Shown: in pieces, positions 24,584-30,945 of the stretch | Position numbering within the stretch: the stretch's first letter is position 1 | How the letters are laid out: each line of letters starts with the position of its first letter | Origin: Deltaproteobacteria bacterium | GTDB taxonomy: Bacteria; Desulfobacterota; Syntrophia; Syntrophales; UBA5619 | DNA length: 30,945 nucleotides | Assembly: GCA_023487865.1 (NCBI GenBank) | Contig: JAMDBG010000063.1 | Span: 1 to 30,945 of the forward strand | Direction: 5' to 3' | Translations under genes and position numbers: made by a program | The notes under the pieces: model-generated | The model's database searches: none | Seen by the model: the letters and a program-made list of their open reading frames with translations, nothing else | Told to the model about the DNA's origin: nothing

Positions 24584-25753
24584 ATGGTGCGCATTTCGGA
24601 TTTGGTCAAAGGCAGTACGCCACCGCCGGCATCGAAAAGCGATGACCGAGATGACGGAGTTCGTCTAAGCAAACTTTCAGAACTCATCAAATGGGATAAG
24701 AAGGCGCCACCAAAAAAAGTTGGTCCCGATAAGCAGACAGAAGATGCTTTAGAGAAACCTCAGGCAGGTACCCCCGAGAAGCCGCCGGAATTTGTTATTG
24801 TTGAATCTGAAGTTGTTCCGGAAAAACCTCCCGAGCAAAAAGCGGCGACACTTTCCGACACCCATGTCTCTCCGAATGGTAAAACACTATACTTCAACGC
24901 CCAGAAGTACCTCCGGGAGATAAGGGACCAACTGATATCGGGAAAGACGATCAGCTTGGACCAACCTCTGGAGATGATCGGGCAGATGATCGCGAAACCT
25001 TCCCTGGTCGATGAGATGTATCATTTGACATTATCATTCGAGCACGGCACCGAAATGTACATCGCCTCACCCATCAACAGCATGATTTATTCATTCAAAA
25101 TCGGCATGCGGATGGGGTACACTCCTGAGATGCTGACCGAGATCTGTCTGGCAGCGCTGCATCATGACATCGGCATGTACCTGATGCCCGATGCCATCAT
25201 CCGCAAAGACGGTAAATTAACCGAGACCGAATTTGCCGTGATTAAAAAACACACCGAAACGGGGAGAAAGCTCTTTACAGCCCTCCATTATCCGAGTGTG
25301 GCCAGGGCAATACATGAACATCACGAACGAGAAAATGGCAGGGGATATCCATCCGGTCTCAAGGGGGACGAAATTTCCGAGTATGCGAAGATCATCGGAA
25401 TTTGCGATTCGTATGAGGCCATGACCCACGATCGCCCCCACAAGAAAGCGGCGGCCCAATATCTTTCCGTCCTGCAACTGGCCGGCAGCAAAGATATGCT
25501 TTTCGCCCCCCATATCGTGAAGATGTTCCTTGATGTCATTACGCTCTACCCGATCGGGAGTTATGTCCGGCTGAACAACAAGGCCATCGGCGTCGTGGTG
25601 GAAACAAACCCGAACAATCCTTTGAAACCTATTGTCCGGATCGTTGTCGATGGACACGGCAAAAAGGCGACAGAAGAAAAACTCATCAATCTGACAGAAA
25701 ATACCATTCTCACCATTGTGGCAGGAGTCTCTGCAGACGCACTGCCCGTCTGA
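24584..25753 (+). CDS. HD-GYP domain cyclic-di-GMP phosphodiesterase-like protein
   Basis: 389 residues. The first 95 are charged and proline-rich (a flexible linker, no membrane segment). The catalytic domain has HHDIGM (193-198) with the HD pair and HHERENGRGYPSGL (246-259) with the GYP motif, both complete, so hydrolysis of cyclic di-GMP is likely. A small C-terminal beta domain (about 325-389) follows, as in other HD-GYP proteins. It is divergent from wza and convergent with the nucleotidyltransferase-like gene, with a gap of only 6 bases. Being next to the export operon, it may tune polysaccharide production through cyclic di-GMP (inference). Confidence 0.92.
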   Translation: MVRISDLVKGSTPPPASKSDDRDDGVRLSKLSELIKWDKKAPPKKVGPDKQTEDALEKPQAGTPEKPPEFVIVESEVVPEKPPEQKAATLSDTHVSPNGKTLYFNAQKYLREIRDQLISGKTISLDQPLEMIGQMIAKPSLVDEMYHLTLSFEHGTEMYIASPINSMIYSFKIGMRMGYTPEMLTEICLAALHHDIGMYLMPDAIIRKDGKLTETEFAVIKKHTETGRKLFTALHYPSVARAIHEHHERENGRGYPSGLKGDEISEYAKIIGICDSYEAMTHDRPHKKAAAQYLSVLQLAGSKDMLFAPHIVKMFLDVITLYPIGSYVRLNNKAIGVVVETNPNNPLKPIVRIVVDGHGKKATEEKLINLTENTILTIVAGVSADALPV

Positions 25754-25759
25754 CCGTCG

Positions 25760-26959
25760 TCACCGATCACGCCGGAAAACTCTCACCAGATGCGAAAACA
25801 CCTCCCGGAGACGCAAGAGATATAGGGAAGCGCCGAATTCACGATCTTTTGCATATTTTCGCTGCATGAGAATGTGCGGTGGGGGAAAAAAGGTTCGGAA
25901 TATAAAACGGCTCTTCTCGACGAATCCACGATTCATGGCCAGGTAGACAAACAGACTGCTGCCGCGAAAACGCCGATTTTTGCATTGGAGAGCAAAGAAC
26001 GCCTTTTCACCGAACGTCAGATCCGCCGAATGTAGTTTCCGCATAATCTCTTCGGAAATGGTCAGCGATGTGTAATGTCGGACAATAGCAAGGCTTAAAA
26101 AGACCAGATTTGATATGTGAAACCTTCGGGCCTCTTCGATGAGAAAATCCCAATCGATTTGATTCCGGTAAGTCGTTACGGCATAGAAGATGTCATAGAT
26201 CAGGATGAGACGATCGAACGAATGATTGATCCGTAGCGCATGCTCGCACAGATGGATCACCTGATGTTCCGGGCAGAGGATACGGGCTTTCGCATTCGCT
26301 AACATTACGGGAATCGCCCTTCCCCACAACCGATCCGGATCAATTTGCCCGGCGAACATGAAGGCCGGAACGGATGTATTGACGGGATGCCAGTGAACGT
26401 GGAGATTCGGAAGAGATCCGTCGTTTTTCCGATAATCCAGACTGGCCAGATAGCCTACCGGATTATCGAGTGCCCGCAGGGCGGAACTATCTCTCGCCAC
26501 ATACCCCAGCGCAGAAAGAGCGGCGTCTATCCTGCAAACATCCTCCCTTTTGACCAGAAGATCGGCATCGGATGTCCCCCGTATGCCGAATCCGGGATAA
26601 ACCTGTTCGGCCAAGGCAATGCCCTTGAGGATGATCAATGGTAACTGTTGTTCATTCAGCACATCGAATATCGGTTTCAGTGTGGTGCAGGCCATCATGT
26701 TCTTTCTCAAATTGGCATGATACTGGCCGGACAGCACCTCAGAAACGCCTGCCGGGAGGAGATCCCGAAGATGGTATTGCTGTATGCAATAGAAGAAGAG
26801 AAACAACACGCCTTCACTGGACATCTTACGAATCAGATACTCCCAGTCGAGCCCCTTGCCTTGTTCAGCGATCCTCCGCCCAGCCTCGGCGCCATGTTCC
26901 GGGTGTGTCAGGTCAGCGAGGATACTCACCATGAACCGATCTTCCGCGTGAGTTTTCAT
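25760..26959 (-). CDS. Nucleotidyltransferase family protein (NTP_transf_5-like)
   Basis: 399 residues. LPLIILKGIALAEQVYPGFG with LKG at 111-113, then RGTSDADLLV (127-136) with the D-x-D pair of polymerase-beta-type nucleotidyltransferases, and a histidine-rich segment LHVHWHP further on match the uncharacterised NTP_transf_5 family. Members are often found in exopolysaccharide and PqqD/HprK-containing loci; their substrate is unknown. It is divergent from the HprK-like gene (99-base gap) and ends 6 bases from the HD-GYP stop. A link to the peptide system on its right is suggested by the known company of this family, not proven here. Confidence 0.8.
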   Translation of the reverse strand: MKTHAEDRFMVSILADLTHPEHGAEAGRRIAEQGKGLDWEYLIRKMSSEGVLFLFFYCIQQYHLRDLLPAGVSEVLSGQYHANLRKNMMACTTLKPIFDVLNEQQLPLIILKGIALAEQVYPGFGIRGTSDADLLVKREDVCRIDAALSALGYVARDSSALRALDNPVGYLASLDYRKNDGSLPNLHVHWHPVNTSVPAFMFAGQIDPDRLWGRAIPVMLANAKARILCPEHQVIHLCEHALRINHSFDRLILIYDIFYAVTTYRNQIDWDFLIEEARRFHISNLVFLSLAIVRHYTSLTISEEIMRKLHSADLTFGEKAFFALQCKNRRFRGSSLFVYLAMNRGFVEKSRFIFRTFFPPPHILMQRKYAKDREFGASLYLLRLREVFSHLVRVFRRDR

Positions 26960-26983
26960 GCCGATTCCATGTATCTAAATTTA

Positions 26984-27011
26984 TTGCCTTGAATTTTCAT
27001 TATTCTATAAT
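26984..27011 (+). promoter_or_regulatory. Candidate promoter of the HprK-like gene
   Basis: TTGCCT (26984-26989), a 16-base spacer and a perfect TATAAT (27006-27011), 47 bases before the ATG at 27059. The surrounding DNA is A/T-rich, as expected of a promoter. Confidence 0.55.
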
Positions 27012-27058
27012 ATAAACGGTCGAGAAATAAAATACAGACGAGCCCGTGGAATCACGCA

Positions 27059-27982
27059 ATGAAAAAAACGATCCTTGTCATTGCCGGAACATCCGTCACG
27101 ATCCAAACGGATGAGGCAATAGCTTTCTTTCTTGCCCCATTGAAGGAATTCTACCATGGTTTTCTCAAACCAAGGGGGCCGGCGACCGCCCAAATCACCA
27201 TATCTTATAATCCCCTTGTGACATATCATAAATTCAAAACGTTCCCCTTCTCTCTCCAGAAAAAGCGGGATGTGAAAACATTACAAATCCTCCGTCATGT
27301 GGAAACACTTTATCCATTCGACGCGCCCCAGCTGATCGGATTTCTCAACGGAGTCCTGGCCTACAATGTTCGTTCCCAGAAAGGTCACATTCATCTGTTC
27401 AGGTCGGATGGCAAGAATTTTATCCTGGGAAGCCTGCAGAAGCTGCTGTTTCTCTTCATGGCGATGATCATGGCCGAACAGGACAAGCTGCTGATTCACG
27501 GGGCGGGTCTCAGGATAGAACCGGAGGGTTGCCTCTTTCTGGGGGCGTCAGGCGCCGGGAAAACCACCGTTGCCGGACACGTCGGACGGGAGTGTGTTCT
27601 GTCCGATGATGCTCCGGTCATTGCAAGAAATGGCGGAATATTTACGATTCACGCTTCACCATTTAGCCAGGTCAATCTGTTTGACATGAAGGAGATGAAT
27701 CATCACCGGAAAGAGGCGCCCCTGACCAGACTTGTCTTTCTGAGGCAGGCAGACCATCTCGATCTGGAGCGTCGCGATAAGCGGTCCGCGCTTGCCGAAC
27801 TGTTGCGGCACCATATCCATGGATTTGACCTGATGGACAGTGAATTGAAAACGCGGACATTCCGGTTTTGCTGCGATCTGTGCGCGTCCGTTCCCGCGTT
27901 TGATCTTTATTTTCAGAATGATGACCGATTCCTTACACTATTCGGATATCGAAATCATCCTCCCCTGGTGAAATCTGACTGA
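27059..27982 (+). CDS. HprK-related P-loop protein (ScmC-like candidate)
   Basis: 307 residues. The Walker A motif GASGAGKTT (162-170), preceded by LLIHGAGLRI and followed by LSDDAPVI (181-188), matches the C-terminal kinase fold of HPr kinase/phosphorylase. The N-terminal 140 residues are not HprK-like. HprK-related proteins of this kind accompany PqqD proteins in several peptide-modification and exopolysaccharide loci (HprK-related kinase A/B systems, lasso-peptide-type clusters and, as I recall, the SynChlorMet cassette). It may phosphorylate a peptide or small substrate, but none is known from the sequence. It is divergent from the nucleotidyltransferase gene and convergent with the Cys-repeat gene at 28074. 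Confidence 0.75.
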   Translation: MKKTILVIAGTSVTIQTDEAIAFFLAPLKEFYHGFLKPRGPATAQITISYNPLVTYHKFKTFPFSLQKKRDVKTLQILRHVETLYPFDAPQLIGFLNGVLAYNVRSQKGHIHLFRSDGKNFILGSLQKLLFLFMAMIMAEQDKLLIHGAGLRIEPEGCLFLGASGAGKTTVAGHVGRECVLSDDAPVIARNGGIFTIHASPFSQVNLFDMKEMNHHRKEAPLTRLVFLRQADHLDLERRDKRSALAELLRHHIHGFDLMDSELKTRTFRFCCDLCASVPAFDLYFQNDDRFLTLFGYRNHPPLVKSD

Positions 27983-28073
27983 TAACTTCCAGAAGCGCCG
28001 GCGACGCATACTCCCGCCGTTAATGCGCCCTATCCCGCTGTTTCTCTGTGTGAGGTTTCCACTGGTTGCAGGG

Positions 28074-28406
28074 CTATTTGATAGCGGTGCTGCCGCTCTT
28101 GCATTTTCCTCCGGCAGCGGAACCGGCTTTGCACTCCGACGTGGCCACTGAACCCGCTTTGCACGAGCTTGATTGAGCGGCGCTGCCCGAATCGCATTTA
28201 TCCGAGGCGACGCTCCCGTTGTCACATTTTCCGCCGAAGGCCGTTGCACCGGACTTACACTCTCGCCCCGGCGATCCGCCTGTCTGGCAGTGTTGCTGTT
28301 GCGCCGAGGCCCCGCTCTTACACTTCGGCGTATCGGCGTAAGCTTTTCCGGTTAAACTCAAATCGACGATGACGGGAGGTTCATAGGGTAGTTTTATAGT
28401 TGTCAC
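28074..28406 (-). CDS. Cys-repeat small protein A, candidate RiPP precursor
   Basis: 110 residues from GTG 28406, with AAGGGG about eight bases upstream. Residues 1-28 form a leader-like region with KLPYEPPVIVDL. The rest is eight repeats, each starting with Cys (29, 40, 50, 61, 71, 82, 92, 102), consensus C-x-x-G-[SATG]-x-[AP] plus 2-4 variable residues. The steps are 11, 10, 11, 10, 11, 10 and 10. No membrane segment or Sec signal is seen. The paralogue at 28620-28928 shares the leader and the repeat register. The nearby PqqD and radical SAM genes suggest that these cysteines are the modification sites. I know no named family for it. The start GTG overlaps the stop of a 28-codon ORF (GTGA). 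Confidence 0.8.
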   Translation of the reverse strand: MTTIKLPYEPPVIVDLSLTGKAYADTPKCKSGASAQQQHCQTGGSPGRECKSGATAFGGKCDNGSVASDKCDSGSAAQSSSCKAGSVATSECKAGSAAGGKCKSGSTAIK

Positions 28407-28489
28407 CGACTGTACCCCTTATAATTATAAATCACATTACCTAAATACAGCATATGTGGATACAGCAGGCGACCCTTTTGAATATCCAT
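28403..28489 (-). CDS. Possible 28-residue peptide coupled to Cys-repeat gene A
   Basis: ATG 28489 has GGAGGAGG six bases upstream, the best ribosome site in this part of the window. The peptide begins MDIQKGRLLYPHML and ends YNYKGYSR. Its TGA overlaps the GTG of Cys-repeat gene A (GTGA). It could be a real small protein, or a leader whose translation opens the start of gene A. The same bases are also the end of a longer open frame through gene B, which I regard as a shadow. Confidence 0.45.
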   Translation of the reverse strand: MDIQKGRLLYPHMLYLGNVIYNYKGYSR

Positions 28490-28619
28490 CAATTGCCTCC
28501 TCCGGATGCACAGGTCATTTCCTAAAGGATCAAGTTGTTTGTCTGGCCGGCGAGCTTCAAGAAAAACATTTCTCTTTCTCCGAATTGCAGTTTCTCTGCG
28601 CGGAGCTCCCGCTGCTTCA

Positions 28620-28928
28620 CTATTTTTTAGGGGCAACAACAGCGCCGCTGCGGCACGAGCCCCCCGCCGCCGAACCGGCTCCACACACCGCCGCTGCCAT
28701 GGAACCGGCCTTGCAGTCGGTCGATTGCGCAGAGCTGCCTGAACTGCACTGGGCCGAGGCAACGCTGCCGCTCGCGCACATCCCGCCAAGGGCCGTGGTG
28801 CCGGATGTACATTGCTCGGCTGGTGATCCGCCGGTTGCACACCCCGGTTTTGGTGGTTTCGCGGCAAAAGCCTCGCCACTGCCCAAATCGATAACCATGG
28901 GTGGTTCGTACGGCAATTTTATCCTCAT
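28620..28928 (-). CDS. Cys-repeat small protein B, candidate RiPP precursor
   Basis: 102 residues from the ATG at 28928, with GAGG just upstream; a longer frame to 29045 adds 39 residues that lack any counterpart in protein A. The leader KLPYEPPMVIDL is nearly the same as in protein A. Seven repeats follow with Cys at 30, 40, 51, 61, 72, 82 and 92. The steps 10, 11, 10, 11, 10, 10 are identical to those between the last seven cysteines of protein A, so B corresponds to A without its first repeat. Several units are close matches (CKAGS, AGSAAGG). It lies in the same orientation, 213 bases upstream of A and 135 bases downstream of a PqqD-like gene. Confidence 0.8.
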   Translation of the reverse strand: MRIKLPYEPPMVIDLGSGEAFAAKPPKPGCATGGSPAEQCTSGTTALGGMCASGSVASAQCSSGSSAQSTDCKAGSMAAAVCGAGSAAGGSCRSGAVVAPKK

Positions 28929-29063
28929 CGCCCTCTTCTGCCCCCTTGATAACTCATTACGGATCCACCCTCCCCTGATTTTTAAAAACCCACACCCCAA
29001 GATGTCAAAGAGAATCCCGACAGAAGCGATTAGCGGCGCCGGCAAAAGCTGCCGTGGTTCGAT

Positions 29064-29465
29064 TCAGCAAGAAATCAAGTCTCTCCGCTTGAACGCCGTG
29101 AGCGTGAGAATGACATCCGCTGCGCAGGTGCCGGACGACACGTCGTAATCCTTCGCCATTGTTCGCACCATCGCGTAAACGCCGTTCCTGCCGTCGCACA
29201 AGTCCCAGATCCGCGCTGCAGCCGGATTCAACCGGATAAGATCCTGACGGCGGGAATCGGAAAGGACGGTAAAGGAAGCCTCTTCTCTCGAAGCGATACC
29301 GTTTTTTCTGACAGGCGTCGCATTTAGAATTTCCTTGGTTTCGTACCAGTTCCAGCAGAACTTCAGGTGGTCGTAAACATTCGCCGGCGTCGGAAACTTG
29401 CATGTCGGCAACAGGACAGCCGTTCCAAAAACTGCGGCCATAAAATTTCTCTTCGACTTGATCAT
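29064..29465 (-). CDS. PqqD-like protein with N-terminal extension
   Basis: 133 residues; ATG 29465 has GGGAGG six bases upstream. The C-terminal 75 residues look like a PqqD/RRE (peptide recognition) domain: SFTVLSDSRRQDLIRLNPAA, then ARIWDLCDGRNGVYAMVRTM and a final DVILTLTAFKRRDLI. The N-terminal 58 residues are not part of that domain; they hold a short hydrophobic stretch (AAVFGTAVLLPTC) and aromatic residues, and may be a membrane or partner-binding segment. It is the first gene of a minus-strand group that continues with Cys-repeat genes B and A, so it probably binds their shared leader. A second PqqD-like gene lies divergently at 29669. Confidence 0.72.
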   Translation of the reverse strand: MIKSKRNFMAAVFGTAVLLPTCKFPTPANVYDHLKFCWNWYETKEILNATPVRKNGIASREEASFTVLSDSRRQDLIRLNPAAARIWDLCDGRNGVYAMVRTMAKDYDVSSGTCAADVILTLTAFKRRDLISC

Positions 29466-29493
29466 AAAAAACCTCCCGGGGCTGTTTCCCTTA

Positions 29494-29520
29494 TTTATAC
29501 CATATGTAAATGATATTCAA
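29494..29520 (-). promoter_or_regulatory. Candidate promoter of the PqqD-like/Cys-repeat group
   Basis: Minus strand TTGAAT (29520-29515), a 15-base spacer and TATAAA (29499-29494), about 30 bases before the start codon at 29465. The spacer is short, so confidence is low. Confidence 0.35.
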
Positions 29521-29568
29521 TTAAATTCTGCGTTGAACCGGACAAGGCGGAGCCGGCAAAAAATCGTC

Positions 29569-29597
29569 TTGCTTTTCTTGAAAATACCCTATAGATT
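29569..29597 (+). promoter_or_regulatory. Candidate promoter of the ScmD/ScmE-like genes
   Basis: TTGCTT (29569-29574) followed by TATAGA at 15 bases or TAGATT at 17 bases (to 29597), about 70 bases before the ATG at 29669. The 203-base divergent region 29466-29668 holds no other gene. Confidence 0.35.
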
Positions 29598-29668
29598 TAT
29601 TCGCAAATGATCAAATTTAATTACGTTTTTTCTTAGCAAACCCGGACGAAAGAGAAGGCATACGCATC

Positions 29669-29962
29669 ATGAGTCAAACGGAAGAAAAAAATGTCATCGC
29701 GAATCCTCTGATCGTTCTTCGGGAAGAATTTGACGATTGGGCGATCCTCTTCGATCCGGATACGGGCAACACATTTAGTCTCAACCCGATAGGCGTTCTG
29801 ATCTGGAAACAGCTTGACGGTCATCACAGCCTCGATGACATCGTGACAATCATCAAGGAAGCCGCGGCGGATGTCCCCTCCGCTGTGACCGGCCACGTCC
29901 AGGCGTTCGTCAAAAATGCCGCCGGATTCGGACTGGTCCGTTGCGAAGAACATCGAGGGTAA
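29669..29962 (+). CDS. scmD: PqqD-family peptide chaperone, ScmD-like
   Basis: 97 residues. The sequence NPLIVLREEFDDWAILFDPD, then TFSLNPIGVLIWKQLDGHHS and the helical end are those of a PqqD-type domain, and they closely resemble my recollection of ScmD of the SynChlorMet cassette. PqqD-type domains bind the leader of a ribosomal peptide and deliver it to a radical SAM enzyme. The radical SAM gene starts one base after its stop codon, so the pair is clearly co-translated. The symbol rests on remembered family similarity and should be checked against TIGR04248. Confidence 0.82.
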   Translation: MSQTEEKNVIANPLIVLREEFDDWAILFDPDTGNTFSLNPIGVLIWKQLDGHHSLDDIVTIIKEAAADVPSAVTGHVQAFVKNAAGFGLVRCEEHRG

Positions 29963-29963
29963 A

Positions 29964-30945
29964 ATGGGTTCAGACGTGATGAGGTCGCCCCGTTCCGTCG
30001 ATGCGGAAATCACCACTTCCTGCAATCTCCGTTGTGCATACTGCAGCCATTTCTCGGGGCCCGGCGATGTCGACAAGGACCTGCCGCTGGACGCCTGGCT
30101 CCGCTTTTTCTCCGAGCTGCAACGCTGCGCGGTCATGAACATTACGCTCTCCGGAGGCGAACCCTTTTACCGCACCGATCTGAGGGAGATCGTCCGGGGG
30201 ATTGTCGCAAACCGGATGCGTTTTTCGATCCTCAGCAACGGCACGCTCATCGATCCCGACATGGCCGATTTCCTGGCATCGACCCGCCGCTGCAACCATG
30301 TTCAAGTCTCCATCGACGGTGCGATCGACATCACCCATGACGCCTTCCGGGGAAAGGGCAATTTCACAAAGGCGATTCAGGGGATCAGGACATTGCAGCG
30401 ATTCAAGGTTCCCGTGACCGTCCGCGTCACCATCCACAGGAAAAACGTCCATGAACTGGAAGCCGTCGCCAAACTCCTCCTGGAAGAGATCGAACTGCCC
30501 TCCTTTTCCACCAATTCCGCATCCCCTATGGGTCTGTGCCGCAAGAACGCCGCCCAAACTCAGCTCACCGTCGCCGAACGCTCTTTGGCCATGGAGACCC
30601 TGATACTCCTGACAAATCGATACGGCGGCAGGATCAGCGCCACCGCCGGCCCCCTTGCGGACGGACGCGCCTGGCTCGAGATGAAAGAGGCCTGCCGGGA
30701 AGGACGGCCGATGGAGGGGCGGGGCTTTCTCACGGGCTGCAACGGCCCCCGTCAGACCATTGCCGTCCGCGCGGACGGTGCCATTATCCCCTGCCTCCAG
30801 TTGGGGCACATGGTCCTGGGGAGGATCAATCATGACAATCTGATCGACATCTGGCAGAACCATCCCGATTTGCGCAACCTGCGGGAACGCTCATCGATCC
30901 CCCTTGCCTCCTTCGCCTTTTGCCGTGAACAACGCAGGGTCAATG
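29964..30945 (+). CDS. scmE: Radical SAM/SPASM peptide-modifying enzyme, ScmE-like (partial)
   Basis: 327 residues visible from the ATG at 29964 (GAGGG four bases upstream); the gene runs off the window. The radical SAM cluster motif is CNLRCAYC (Cys20, 24, 27), followed by TLSGGEPF (62-69), ILSNGTLID and VQVSIDGA. A SPASM-type C-terminal region begins with Cys259 and DGAIIPC (Cys277), then FAFC (Cys320). The CxxC usually expected after Cys320 reads CREQ here, so a frameshift, a divergent cluster or a base error near the end is possible. The sequence strongly resembles ScmE of the SynChlorMet cassette. It would install a radical-based crosslink or other change on a peptide delivered by the ScmD-like protein. 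Confidence 0.85.
   Translation, partial: MGSDVMRSPRSVDAEITTSCNLRCAYCSHFSGPGDVDKDLPLDAWLRFFSELQRCAVMNITLSGGEPFYRTDLREIVRGIVANRMRFSILSNGTLIDPDMADFLASTRRCNHVQVSIDGAIDITHDAFRGKGNFTKAIQGIRTLQRFKVPVTVRVTIHRKNVHELEAVAKLLLEEIELPSFSTNSASPMGLCRKNAAQTQLTVAERSLAMETLILLTNRYGGRISATAGPLADGRAWLEMKEACREGRPMEGRGFLTGCNGPRQTIAVRADGAIIPCLQLGHMVLGRINHDNLIDIWQNHPDLRNLRERSSIPLASFAFCREQRRVN

Noticed and set aside
28403..28879. 158-codon minus-strand frame overlapping gene B
   Set aside because: Arg/Ala/Pro-rich shadow of the repeats; only its last 28 codons have their own strong ribosome site and are reported separately.
28074..28928. CRISPR-like or satellite DNA repeat across the Cys-repeat genes
   Set aside because: The periodicity is at protein level (10-11 codons) with varied DNA, not identical spaced repeats.
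28456..29148. 230-codon plus-strand open frame across Cys-repeat gene B
   Set aside because: The minus strand shows a leader shared with gene A and periodic Cys; repeated codons of gene B keep the other frames open.
1..30945. tRNA, rRNA or riboswitch genes
   Set aside because: No cloverleaf, rRNA core or known riboswitch motif was recognised by eye; a covariance-model scan would be needed to exclude small RNAs.

Overview
The window looks like a chromosomal accessory region of an anaerobic Gram-negative bacterium, most plausibly a deltaproteobacterium (Desulfobacterota, Syntrophus/Syntrophobacter-like). This rests on an outer-membrane polysaccharide export lipoprotein (Gram-negative envelope) and on proteins at the right end that resemble ScmD and ScmE of the SynChlorMet cassette, described from Syntrophobacter, Chlorobium, methanogens and strain NaphS2. 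The taxonomic call is inference from gene content, not from a marker gene.

Positions 1-24380 form a long, almost wholly minus-strand surface-polysaccharide locus. Read in transcription order it starts with a Wza-like lipoprotein (24380-23232), a Wzc-like tyrosine autokinase with an unusual C-terminal extension (23212-20648), a small membrane protein and an O-antigen ligase/polymerase-like protein, closed by a good intrinsic terminator (about 18858-18885). After an IS5-type relic come a GT9 glycosyltransferase, a GT4, an ArnT/PMT-like membrane glycosyltransferase, a GT2, a Wzx-like flippase, an FkbM methyltransferase, another GT2 and another GT4. Then follow a nested insertion sequence, an AsnB-type amidotransferase, a third GT4, a membrane PHP-like protein and a WbqC-like protein cut by the window edge. 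Many of these genes overlap or nearly touch.

The nested element can be read completely. An IS256-family element (5233-8047, 8-bp target duplication TTATGTTT) landed in the last codons of a GT4 gene, separating it from asnB. An IS5-family element (6377-7809, 5-bp duplication GCGGG) then landed inside the IS256 transposase. Removing both restores a 406-residue transposase and the original GT4 end.

To the right, an HD-GYP protein is divergent from wza across a promoter region that carries a perfect 10-bp dyad on the predicted wza -10 box. This suggests that polysaccharide export is under regulatory control near a cyclic-di-GMP gene.

The most interesting part is 25760-30945: a nucleotidyltransferase-like protein, an HprK-like P-loop protein, two paralogous small proteins made of a conserved leader plus 7-8 cysteine repeats in identical register, two PqqD-like proteins and a radical SAM/SPASM protein (truncated). 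This has the composition of a RiPP locus. The two Cys-repeat proteins are strong candidate precursors for a SynChlorMet-type modification system, whose substrate, as far as I know, was not identified when the cassette was named.
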